The notes under the pieces were generated by a model. The model was not told where the DNA came from, searched no databases, and was given only the letters and a program-made list of their open reading frames with translations. A stretch of DNA of 64,000 nucleotides. Source: Phymatolithon calcareum (lineage: Eukaryota; Rhodophyta; Florideophyceae; Hapalidiales). The first letter of the stretch is position 1. Every line of letters starts with the position of its first letter. Location of the stretch: the NCBI GenBank assembly GCA_977006965.1, contig OZ345379.1:744001-808000 (forward strand), written 5' to 3'. The position numbers and the translations under genes were made by a program. Shown one piece after another: positions 43,094-52,480 of this stretch.

Positions 43094-44179
43094 CTACTCT
43101 TCGCTTCGAGTCAAAGATTGTACAAGTCGGTTCACCGAAGGGAAAACATGGTTCATCAAATTACGAGCCCGCACATTCACCGGGACCGCCACAACCGGGT
43201 GGCGCATCGGAATTTGTCGCACTTCCGACACGGCAACCTCCAAAAAGCGGTACAAGAACGAGTTCTCTTCAGATGGACTAATGGCAGGCGCCCCTGGTCC
43301 AACGCTACCGTGTTGCGATCCAGCCTGTGTGTCCACAACAGGAAGCAGTTCCGACCCGGGAGCATGACCGCGCAGAGAGCCGCCTTGTGGCTCACGAACG
43401 CCACCTGAATTCATAGCGCCACCTGCGCTGCTCAAAGCACTGCCACCCACCCGCGCTGCTCGTGTCACAGGCTGAAATGCTGTCCAGTTCAATGCAACTG
43501 AAATCGTGCGAAGCGTCATAACAAGATCCAGCGCCTTGGACTTTTGAAATGCCGCCCAAACCATGGTCATCATCGCGTCATCCACCGAATCTGGCTTCCC
43601 AACAATCCACAACTCGTATACCACCCACAGCACACATATCTGTATTGCCTTGACCACCACAGTCTGCCAGAGTTCCCCAGGAAGACGTCCGACATCGACC
43701 AGCAAGAGCACCATGAGCACATACTTGACCGATCCCACACCGATTTTGACTTGCGAAACATCGAGCATCTTCATACCCGCCGCCCAATCTCCGGTGATTA
43801 TCGGCACAAGACGAGCACCGTTGCAGTAGTAGAATACTACGAGAGCGACAACTTGCCCCACAACACCGACCCACAAGCAATTGCGACGCTTCACGTCCAC
43901 ATTTTGCCTGTACACTGCGCGCAGTACATGGTGCACGGCCTTGAACGAAACGGAAAAGAAGATGACGATGAGCTCCAAGTCATTAGTGTTTTCGCGCCAA
44001 GGAAGAACCGCGAAGTTCAACAGAAACACAAGTGGTGGCAATGGGTCAACAATCACATTGTCGCGGCTGAAGACGGAGAAAAGCCAAATCGATAACGCGG
44101 GGACGGCAATGCACGGCAAGACGAAAAGTTCTCGATGAAGAATGAAGGAGGAGGGTAGTTGTTGTGGGATTGGGGCCAT
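43094..44179 (-). CDS. TMP copy C3: uncharacterised six-pass membrane protein
   Basis: 361 residues. It lies at the edge of the near-identical tract: from the seventh codon outward (about 44158) its DNA begins to differ from C1 and C2, although the first residues stay MAPIPQQLP. Its upstream flank is therefore a distinct promoter region about 90 percent like the others. An open gene with features as for C1. Confidence 0.8.
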   Translation of the reverse strand: MAPIPQQLPSSFILHRELFVLPCIAVPALSIWLFSVFSRDNVIVDPLPPLVFLLNFAVLPWRENTNDLELIVIFFSVSFKAVHHVLRAVYRQNVDVKRRNCLWVGVVGQVVALVVFYYCNGARLVPIITGDWAAGMKMLDVSQVKIGVGSVKYVLMVLLLVDVGRLPGELWQTVVVKAIQICVLWVVYELWIVGKPDSVDDAMMTMVWAAFQKSKALDLVMTLRTISVALNWTAFQPVTRAARVGGSALSSAGGAMNSGGVREPQGGSLRGHAPGSELLPVVDTQAGSQHGSVGPGAPAISPSEENSFLYRFLEVAVSEVRQIPMRHPVVAVPVNVRARNLMNHVFPSVNRLVQSLTRSEE

Positions 44180-44449
44180 TCAAAAGGGAGTGTAGGACAA
44201 TGAGAGGAACAACGCCGAAGGAGGCGAATGTTTTGAGAAGGAGACGACTGACAATCATGTTGAGCTATTGTACGGGTAACATGTAGATTGTCATACATAG
44301 AATGTTGTCCTTGCTGTTTTCCAAAAAGTTTAAAAATTTTCATGACGACATGCCTGTCATGACTCATGACAGCTGCCTGGATCCAATTGGAGCATTGACA
44401 TTCTGATGTAATTTCAAGTTGTGGTCACAAATTTCCTCAAGGCACCAAT

Positions 44450-44986
44450 CATTATACGATAATTGTTCGCTTCTTCTGCTCCTCTTCCATCAATGGAAGA
44501 GGATCAGAAGCAAAGAACCATTACAGTATCTGATTCATTGTTGTAACACAATTCTACCATCCTGGGATGCATTTTAGAACTATAACAATGAGTTTTCTGC
44601 TATATCTATCATATCAAGTTGTAGCTTTGCATTCCCCTGCTGGTGATCTCTGTACAAAACGAAATTGTCGTGCACACCGTGCAATGCTCTGCATGGCATA
44701 CCATCCATGAATCGTTCCAGGAGCCCTAGTTTGAGAAATCAATCCAGTGTTTGTCCAGGAAAACTGAATTCTGACAAAATATTAGCTTCTCCTATGCCCC
44801 CGCGGGAATAGCACCTCCCCCAAGTTCGACTGCTCTATCAAATTCTGTGATTGTTGCACGATATATTGTACTCTGAGTTTGACCTATTTCGCACACCTTG
44901 CTCCTTGTTCGCTATGGGTCTGACGACCGTCCGCGATGCATGACAATTGACTTTGCTTCATTGGCCATGGTCGTCAAAGCTTGACT
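44450..44986. other. Diverged spacer upstream of TMP C3
   Basis: Recognisably related to 36290-36790 (for example CATTCCCCTGCTGGTGATC and ATCCA.TGTTTGTCCA), with a short local inverted repeat near 44465-44515 around TTCTGCTCCTCTTCCATCAA. No open frame is shared with its relative. Confidence 0.5.
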
Positions 44987-45286
44987 CTAGGATATTCGAA
45001 TGAGGTCTAAACCGAACGTCGTTGGCAAGAAAGTTGGATATCTAAACTGTGAGTTTGCACTCTCCAGTCTTTGACTTTGCGGTCCTCCGAAATAGTCATG
45101 TAGAATGTCCGCCCACTTCTCAGCCCTTCTATGGATACAAGTGCATCGTCCCGTGAGGACAGCAATAGTTGCTAGCTCAACCTGGCTTTCAATACTCGCA
45201 TCTCGCACCGTCATGCGGGTTGCCCATGTGGCTCCGTTTCTTGCGCGAAAAATTGCTGTTGGAGTAATCTTCCTGTGACAATTCAA
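44987..45286 (-). CDS. Companion ORF of TMP copy D (diverged)
   Basis: 99 codons, related to 38390-38665 by the shared pattern GA.WAT..TV, VE.ATI, TCIHR and IL.DY.GGP. It begins 240 bp downstream of TMP copy D. The C-terminal 30 residues differ. Unknown function. It is the main evidence that the companion is a real, if fast-evolving, gene or exon. Confidence 0.4.
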   Translation of the reverse strand: MNCHRKITPTAIFRARNGATWATRMTVRDASIESQVELATIAVLTGRCTCIHRRAEKWADILHDYFGGPQSQRLESANSQFRYPTFLPTTFGLDLIRIS

Positions 45287-45527
45287 AGGCTCACCCAGTA
45301 TCGCCTCTCGATGATGTACATCTTCGCCTCTTCTTTACCTGGGTATCCAAGTAGCACGAAGTTCTGTTTGACGCTTGATAGAACAGGTGGTCTTGACGGA
45401 TGTCTTTTGTCGGACAATCAAATCGTTTAACTATACACTTGACGGATGTGACGACAAGGTGCCTGTTCGAGTAGAAGACGAACAAATTGGCTTCGCGTAG
45501 GCTTTCCGGATTTTTATCCGGTGTGGA

Positions 45528-46613
45528 CTACTCTTCGTCACGAATCAAAGCTTGCACAAGTCGGTTCATCGAAGGGAAAACATGGTTGATCAAATTACGA
45601 GCACGGACAGGCACCGGAATTGGCAGAGAGCGACTGCGCCGAGGAATTTGCCGCACTTCGGAGACCGCAATCGTCAGAAGGCGGTAGAGGAAAGAGCGCT
45701 CTTGAGATTGAACAACCGTAGGCGTGACTGGGACAATGCTACGGAGGAGAGCGGGATTCGGTGGCTCAGCGACATCAGGCAGTTCCGCAGGGGCGGCGCG
45801 ACGGCGGAGCAGTGAGCTTTGTGGGCCAGTAGAGGCACCTGAATTGATAGCGCGCGCAGGGCTGGAAACAGGACAGTGTGGTACCCGCTGTGGCCGCGCC
45901 TCAGGCACAAATGCTGTCCAGTTGAATAGAACTGAAATCGTGCGAAGGGTAATCACAAGATCCAACGCCTTGGACTTTTGCAATGCCGCCCAAACCATAG
46001 TCATCATGGGTTCATTCACAGCATGCGGCTTCGGAACGATCCAAAACGAGTAAATCATCCACAGCAGCAATATTTGTCCGGCCTTGACAAGGATAGTCTT
46101 CCATCGTTCCCCAGGAAGGCGGCCAAAATCGAGCAGGAGGAGAATCATGATCACGTACTTGAGGGATTGGACACCGAGTTTGACTCGCCTAATATTGAAC
46201 ATCTTCATACCCGCTGCCCAATCTCCGGGGATTATTGGCACAATACGAGCACCGTTCGCGTAGTAGAATGACATGATGGCGATGATTTGCCCCAAAAGAC
46301 CGAGATACAATGGATAACGACGGCTGGTGTCGACATTCTTCTTGCTTATTGCTCGTATTGAATGGTGCACGGCCTTGAACGAAACGGACAAGAAGATGAC
46401 GATGAGCTCCAAGTCATTAATATCTTCGCGCCAAGGAAGAACCGCGAAGTTAAGTACAAACACAATTGGCGGCAATGGGTCAACAATCACATTTGCGCGA
46501 CTGAAGACGCAGCAAAACCAAACCGCTAACGCGGGGACGGCAATGCAGGGCAGCACGAAAAGTTCTCGATGAAGAACGAACGAGGAGGGTGGTTGTTCTG
46601 GGATAGGGGCCAT
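45528..46613 (-). CDS. TMP copy D: uncharacterised six-pass membrane protein, diverged paralogue
   Basis: 361 residues, exactly the length of C1-C3, but clearly diverged: MAPIPEQPPSSFVLHRELFV at the start and NLINHVFPSMNRLVQALIRD at the end. The membrane segments, the DPLPP link, the WREDINDLELIVIFLSVSFK region and the MMTMVWAALQKSKALDLVIT block are well kept; the Ser/Pro-rich region is not. Equal length and an open frame despite divergence argue for purifying selection. It is the rightmost member of the array. Its shorter downstream spacer (about 1.35 kb to C3) lacks the minisatellite. Confidence 0.82.
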   Translation of the reverse strand: MAPIPEQPPSSFVLHRELFVLPCIAVPALAVWFCCVFSRANVIVDPLPPIVFVLNFAVLPWREDINDLELIVIFLSVSFKAVHHSIRAISKKNVDTSRRYPLYLGLLGQIIAIMSFYYANGARIVPIIPGDWAAGMKMFNIRRVKLGVQSLKYVIMILLLLDFGRLPGERWKTILVKAGQILLLWMIYSFWIVPKPHAVNEPMMTMVWAALQKSKALDLVITLRTISVLFNWTAFVPEARPQRVPHCPVSSPARAINSGASTGPQSSLLRRRAAPAELPDVAEPPNPALLRSIVPVTPTVVQSQERSFLYRLLTIAVSEVRQIPRRSRSLPIPVPVRARNLINHVFPSMNRLVQALIRDEE

Positions 46614-47264
46614 TCAGAAGGAAAGATAGGAAGCTGTTCGTCAACGAGAAGGCTGACAATCAGCTCGAGCTTTTGTACCCCGCTTTCCAGCTTGTCATAT
46701 AGACTGTGTAGTATTTTGGTATGAGGTACAGTAGCTTCAACTCTCTTAATGCTGTGCAAAATTGTATTTTACTCTTAAATTTTCGCCTATGACAACAACA
46801 CTTGCAGAACAGCTGTGTCGAGATGTTGTTTCTCCACAATACAGTACAATTATTACCACGTCGTCAAATTTTTATTTTGCTCAGACAAATAGCAGGGGAA
46901 TTACACTCCCCTGCAAATAGTATCATAAATTTTGCTAGAGTATTGGTCTGAATAGCTCCCGGGAAGATGTACCCGTAGATCCATTCAGTGGCGTCATCAT
47001 GTTCACGTATATGTGAACGTGCTGACGCCACTGAATGGACCATTGGATCGTCCGCTGTCATAAGGGGAAGGATCGCCGACATCGGCGATTGCAGAAATTA
47101 TTTTTTGGATAAAAACCTTCATGGTATCCAAAAATAGGTTTATTACAGTTGAAAGAGAGCTCATGCCGAGGAGAGGAAACAATGTACAGGCTTTTCAGCA
47201 TTAAGACGAAATGCTGAGGCGCTTTTGTCGCAAAACGGCAATGAACAGTTCAGAACAAAGAGGG
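46614..47264. other. Spacer with a strong hairpin
   Basis: TMP D upstream flank, then AT-rich sequence. 46980-47040 is an imperfect palindrome: arms around CCATTCAGTGGCGTCA and its complement enclose a second stem GTTCAC/GTGAAC. No gene is seen. Confidence 0.5.
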
Positions 47265-47400
47265 TTTATTACCTTTTGCGCGCTCAGCGTTGCAGTACCT
47301 CGCGAAGGTCAACGTGCTGTTCAAGAATGTCGTCGCACACCATTTAGTCTTAGTGATCCGCTATGACCGCTAGTTTCTCAAACGGGGACCGGGCATGGCG
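47265..47400 (+). mobile_element. Second fragment of the transposase-like repeat
   Basis: Inverted relative to 22430-22556, sharing GTTTATTACCTTT, GCGCTCAGCGTTG and TTCGCACACCA-like stretches. It encodes VLFKNVVAHHLVLVIRYDR, then a stop. A decayed scrap only. Confidence 0.5.
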
Positions 47401-47822
47401 AGACGCCTACACCAGCCACTTCTCTCCGTGTGCTCCCGGAAGGAGCACTGAGCCGACCAAGACTTGGTGATTCTTATTCCGACTGCCTTCCGACACAATG
47501 CTGTGTTCGGGTGCTGTCGCATTTATACCATTCCGAATCTGGTCATCCGCGCTGGAGTATGAAGCGGCGCTCATCCAGAGCCAGTTAGACTGTCTCCGAA
47601 TTTACTGTCTTGTTATGAGAAACAGGCGGCAGTGTGCGAGACGGAGCCACTTGAGGCCCGTTGTTTCTTGTCTTCTCGACAGCGATTATTCCCGACCTCG
47701 AATTTGCGACAGCTTGCACCTAAAAAATCGCCCTTTTTTGATTTCTACTGTAGATGCTGCAATTGTGGCGGGAACTTGTCTGGCATTTCCTGCACAAATC
47801 CGTTGATGTAAGGTGGTGCATT

Positions 47823-49900
47823 TTAGAAGTTCGCCTCGACGACCTGGTTCAATTTAGTTTCGCAGACGACACCAGCTTCCATGCCACCGGCGAGACCTCG
47901 GAAGATGTTATCTCCAAGCTCAATGAGGCCGCCCAGATCCTCTCCCATCTATGCGGTTATTTGCGGATCAAGATCAATGCGCAGAAATGCAAGGTATTGG
48001 GATTTGCTGCAGGTGGAAGGTCACCACTGGGAATCATTGACGGCAACGTCAAGATCGACGGAGAGAGAATCAAAGCAGTTCCGGCATATAAGTTCCTCGG
48101 AGTTAACGTGGACCAACGACTGAGCTTCCAATTGCACTGCAAGGAAGTGAGTCTGAAACTCCGGTCCAAGACTCGATTCATCTGAGCGCTGGGAGGGACA
48201 TCTTGGGGCGCTGAGACACCGACGATGGAGGCGTTCCGAAAGAGCTACTGCGAGCCAGTTGTATTATACGGTGCATCATTCTACGCAGTACATGGCTTCG
48301 ACTCACACATCAAACAAGTCGAAATCGCACGAAACGACGCAGCGAGAGCGGCCAGCGGCTGCCTTAAAGCTACGGCAGTTGCCAAGCTTCGGGCACTGAC
48401 AGGGATGCGTAGCCTGCGGGACATCGGAGAGATGGATGCTACTCTTGTTATGGAGAAAGCACTTCGACTCGAACCGGGGGCTCCAGTGGCTCGTGCAACC
48501 CACTCACGCGAGCTCAAACCAAGACGCAACGTAGGGTCATGGCGGGAATCAAGCGCCTATTATCTGGCCGAGAAAGGGATCCTCGCTCTACCACGCAGGG
48601 GATTCCACTCGCCAATCGGGAAGGATCGCTCAAGCAACAGGTTTATGACCTTCATAACGCCTATGTCCGCGAAGGATGAACCGGAGGAGAAGCGCGCCGC
48701 CACAGAAGCCTTTATTTTGGAGCGTAATGCAGTGAGAACAGCGGATATCGAAATATGGACAGATGGAAGTGTGGGAGAAATACCGCAAGCTCACGTCTGG
48801 GATCTGAATCACGGAGAACGCGTCTCCGTAAAATGGGACGAAGGTTGGTACACCGCGACCTTGAAGAAATTCAACTCTACCGAACATCAGAACCACGACG
48901 CAGTGAAGCTCGACACGGCAAGCCGCCGGATGTCCTCTTGGTCTACGACGACGGGGACGAGCATGCCTACGAAACGACCCCGACGGCCTCGAAGCAGCGC
49001 GTTATCCTATGCGATGAAGATGATGACACACTCGACATGTACCGTACAATCCCACCGCAGGTCGGTGGTGCGGGCGTTTTGGTGCTGCGCGGAGAAGAAG
49101 CGATACTGGAGGAAGGGCTGTCCGCTGGGGCCATTGGCTACTCATTCGACGCCGAGGCTTTTGCGGCCGTACACGCATTTCAGGCAGCATCCAGTCTACC
49201 GATATCGCGCGGCAGCACTATCCGATGGTTCACCGACACCAAGAGCTGCATAGACGCACTCAACGGCCAGCCGCGGATGTTTGGAGAGATGGTTCGGAAA
49301 CTATGGAATCTTATGGAACAAATCATGGCACAGGAGATACACATAGAAGGCATTTGGATACCGAGTCACTGCGGAGTCCCGAAAAATGAGGCTGCTGATG
49401 AGCTCGCGCGCCGGGGAATCTCGGAATCAAGCCTGCTATCACATCAAGCGGTACCTCTCACCATGGAAGCGGCACGATCCATTATCAAACCGCCTTGTAG
49501 AAGCAAACCAGTTACCATCCCGACACTCCCGGAAGACCTACACATCTCACATAGACGGGCTGAGGTAATACTCCACCAGCTCATAACTAATTGCTGTCCA
49601 ATCGTCGCCAGCTTTCACCATGGACACAACGAGAATGAGCCACTTCCTCACGACCCAATGTGCAAGAAATGCCTGTATGGTGTGAAGGAAACTGTGGAAC
49701 ATATGATCCTACATTGTTCGGGTTGGGCTGTTAGTCGACGGAAATTCATCGGCAGTTCGGAGCAAAACGGTAGAAGATCTGTGCAGAGAGAAACCCGTAG
49801 CGATAATCCAATATTTGAACGAAGAGAACTTGCTCGAGAGCAAGTTTAGGCGTTAACTTAAAAATTGACGTCATCTGCAATAAAGAAAGAAAGAAAGAAT
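47823..49900 (+). mobile_element. 5'-truncated non-LTR retrotransposon (LINE) with target site duplication
   Basis: The 11-base GGTGGTGCATT lies at 47812-47822 and again at 49901-49911, directly after the tail CTGCAATAAAGAAAGAAAGAAAGAA. The copy begins just before reverse transcriptase motif C (FADDTSFHATGE), continues through the thumb (YKFLGVNVDQRLS), and after a stop at 48184 runs on as ORF 48225-49253 (ETPTMEAFRKSYCEPVVLYG). RNase H then begins (IEIWTDGSVGEI). A phase change leads to frame 48755-49849, with FTDTKSCIDAL and IWIPSHCGVPKNEAADELAR completing RNase H, and a final Cys-rich CKKCLYGVKETVEHMILHC. Between the first RNase H Asp and the GGAGVLV strand are about 85 extra residues. It cannot move itself. 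Confidence 0.88.
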
Positions 49901-49911
49901 GGTGGTGCATT

Positions 49912-52012
49912 CCCTGGAAGAGTCTTAAGTATCAGTCAGCAGAGCCCGGGGCCACTCCTCTGAACGTTCCGTCCTAGGTTTCTGTGCATTGGTCGCCAGG
50001 CCCACGTACTTGAGTATGGCGCACGTACTTTGCATTTAAATATATCTCTAAGGACGCCTTCGAGGATAGCGCTACTGGATGCTCTCTGCCTCGGTCACTT
50101 CTTGATCGGATTGTGCTCTCTAGGGCTTAGAACGGCGTTGGTAGTGGCAGTAAACGGAAAGAACGTCACGGGTGGAATTCGATTCTTGTACTTGGCAGTT
50201 TTGCGTCGTCTACTCGGACTAGTATAGATGTTGTATCCTTCGTTGTCTGTAGAAGGTTGCATAGGGCATATGGGCTGGTGAACGTTACGTCTAAGCCAAC
50301 GTGGTTGTTTCAATTCCCTGCTCCCAGTGCACATGGTCCGACTAGGCGGTCCGTTCACCGTCTTGCCTCGTCGGTGCTGCGCTTAGGCTCAAATGTGAAC
50401 TTCATTTCCGGCTGATTTCCTCCATAAAGGTCGCACGGAATGGTGCACAGCGGGCTGTTGTGCAGTATTAGGTGGTCCAGCGGGGCGCAGGGGAAGTACC
50501 CTTTCCCCTATGGACAGAGTGTGTCCCACGCGCATTCAGGATTTGTGTTTTCATCTTCGCCTGTGAATGAGAAAAATTTAGCCCTTACTCTTAGTGGAGA
50601 AAGGTGAAGGTCTTCGGATTTCGGCTGGACTGCTTGGATCCTGTAGACCCAACGCCAGAGAGTCCCTTCGACCACGCGGAGTCTGAGGCTTTCCACCCTT
50701 TCCCGTCTGCAACTTTCACGCCGTGCCAGCCGGTACGGAGGAAATCCATCAAATCCATTTGTTTCTTGACCTGTGCTTGTTCCAAGATTGCCTTCCGAGA
50801 AATTTGGTACAAAGCGCATCGTTCTGCGAATCCGCTACAACTTGGTCGAGAGGTTCCATCCAGTAGCCTGTCGTGTTATCCAGATGCCCTGCATTTGCAG
50901 GCCCATCGAAGCGCACGGCGACGGCAAGGATAAGGTACTTCATAATCGCTATGAGCTTCCTAGTCTGTAATGCATTTGCTTAATGCTCAGGATGCAAATG
51001 CGTAGAAATATAATACTCGAAAAACCTCTGGTCGTTACATCACCTTCACACGCACGTAAGCTGAGACGGTGGCAACATTCCGGGTCGTGACTTCGGACCT
51101 GGGACGAGCGACATCACCGAGGAGCAATGAATAACGCGCAGCATTATTCTAGTTAGAAGACAACTTAGCGCAATCAGTGCGGGCAGCAGATTAAATAAAT
51201 ACTTGTCCAGACTGGCGCTGATGGCTGTGGAAGCCACTGAAAGTAAAGACAAAAAGAGAAGCAGGTTATTCCATGGGGGAAAGTTCGTTTGTCATGTAAT
51301 TGCTTCCACGGCCTGAAGTTGGACTGACTCCCCAGACTTGTGATCCGCGTCACGGACACGTAAATAGGGATCCTGTTCCTTTACCAGATCCCTTAGGAGT
51401 ATCCCGGAAGTTCTTATTCCGCTTGGGTAGACTCCCACGAGTTGTGATCCGTGCCACCAATTCATAGATAGAGATCTGGCGCCAGTACTACATCCCTTTC
51501 GTGCCTGCCGCGGATGCCAACGTGCAGGCCGTGCGATAGCCTAAATAAAATGTGCGAGCTGAACTGTGGTCTTCGGTGGGGTGCGTTCACCTGTTTGGGG
51601 TGCATTGAGGTTTATTTTGCTCCTGCTGGCTTTCCCGTATCGCTTTTTCCGAACCCACCGCTTACATGCTCTTTCGCGTGCTCTAGAGGTCGGTGAAGCC
51701 CGGTATCTGCTCCCATTCCTGGCAGCCTCTTGGGCCGTGCAGCGGACAGTCGAAGTCAGCTGACGTCTGATTTCGGCTGTATTGGTCAGCCTATGGGGGG
51801 GGGGGGGCGGTGCACTCTACCGACATCAATGGCGTCCTGCATCAATCGGTAGAACGCATTTGGGCAAGACTCATCCATTTCTCCAATCGTCGCTGCTCGG
51901 TGTCCGCAACATTCCCACACACGGAAAGCTATTAGTGCACGTTTGACCAGCAAACGATTGCGTGTAACACTCGGTGCAGGCCAACGGAAGCACGGCTCCC
52001 TGACTGTCGGCA
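49912..52012. other. Two-kilobase spacer without a recognised gene
   Basis: Several overlapping short frames on both strands (for example minus 50508-50819 and 50749-50943) look like fragments of one decayed reading frame, but I recognise no domain. A diverged direct repeat of about 45 bp (GACTCCC, TTGTGATCCG) occurs at about 51326 and 51426. There is a run of 11 G at 51797-51807. Confidence 0.4.
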
Positions 52013-52480
52013 TTCATTCATTCATTTTGCCTTTTCCCCTAATAGGGCTAGCAGCGATTCGAGGGTCTAAGTTTCTTCCATTCTATCCTATCGTTAACAA
52101 GTTTGACTGCGGCTTTCACGTCTCGTCCAGGTATGCCACCAAAGATAGATTCTGGCGTTGGTCTGACGCATTTTAGCAGCACCTGGCGGACCAGGCGGCG
52201 CTCGTCCATTCTAAGAATGTGTTCAAGCCAGTTCCATTGTAGGTCTTTAGTCCACATCACCATCGCGTCCCTATTGCCTTCTCTACCTTCTGCTCGCCCC
52301 TTTCCTGACGGGTCCCTTCGCAGCAACCGAAGGGATCCTGTGCCGCGCGCGTGTGCGTGCATTACAGGACAGGACAACCCAGCAGTCGGTATAGTAATCT
52401 GCGGAGGTTCCCACTCTTGTGTTCAGCCGCAGTCGATGGTGGTTACTCTGGAGCTGCTCTGTTACCGTTGAGCACTTTGA
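52013..52480 (-). mobile_element. 3' remnant of a second LINE family
   Basis: The minus frame 52377-52048 reads LQWNWLEHILRMDERRLVRQ, then VLLKCVRPTPES and a GIPGRDVKA..KLVNDRIEW end, the typical last part of non-LTR reverse transcriptase ORFs (W.GH..RM...R...). After the stop come GCTAGCCCTATTAGGGGAA and a (GAAT)-type tail ending near 52013. The same 3' motif is in the 61-bp insert at 14.45 kb. The 5' part is lost or unrecognisable beyond about 52480. Confidence 0.7.

Larger units (their letters stand above)
34722..44450. repeat. Tandem duplication, unit length 4,077 bp, about 2.4 copies
   Basis: Unit 1 is 34722-38798, unit 2 is 38799-42875, and unit 3 starts at 42876. Matching features are displaced by exactly 4,077 bases each time. 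Units 2 and 3 appear to differ by a single base over about 1.28 kb. Units 1 and 2 show about 15 differences, all in the first 750 bp. At about 44158 unit 3 changes abruptly from near-identity to roughly 90 percent, and beyond about 44450 to a still more diverged homologue. Each unit has one TMP gene, a 129-bp minisatellite pair and one companion ORF. Unequal crossing-over is the simplest origin. Confidence 0.9.
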
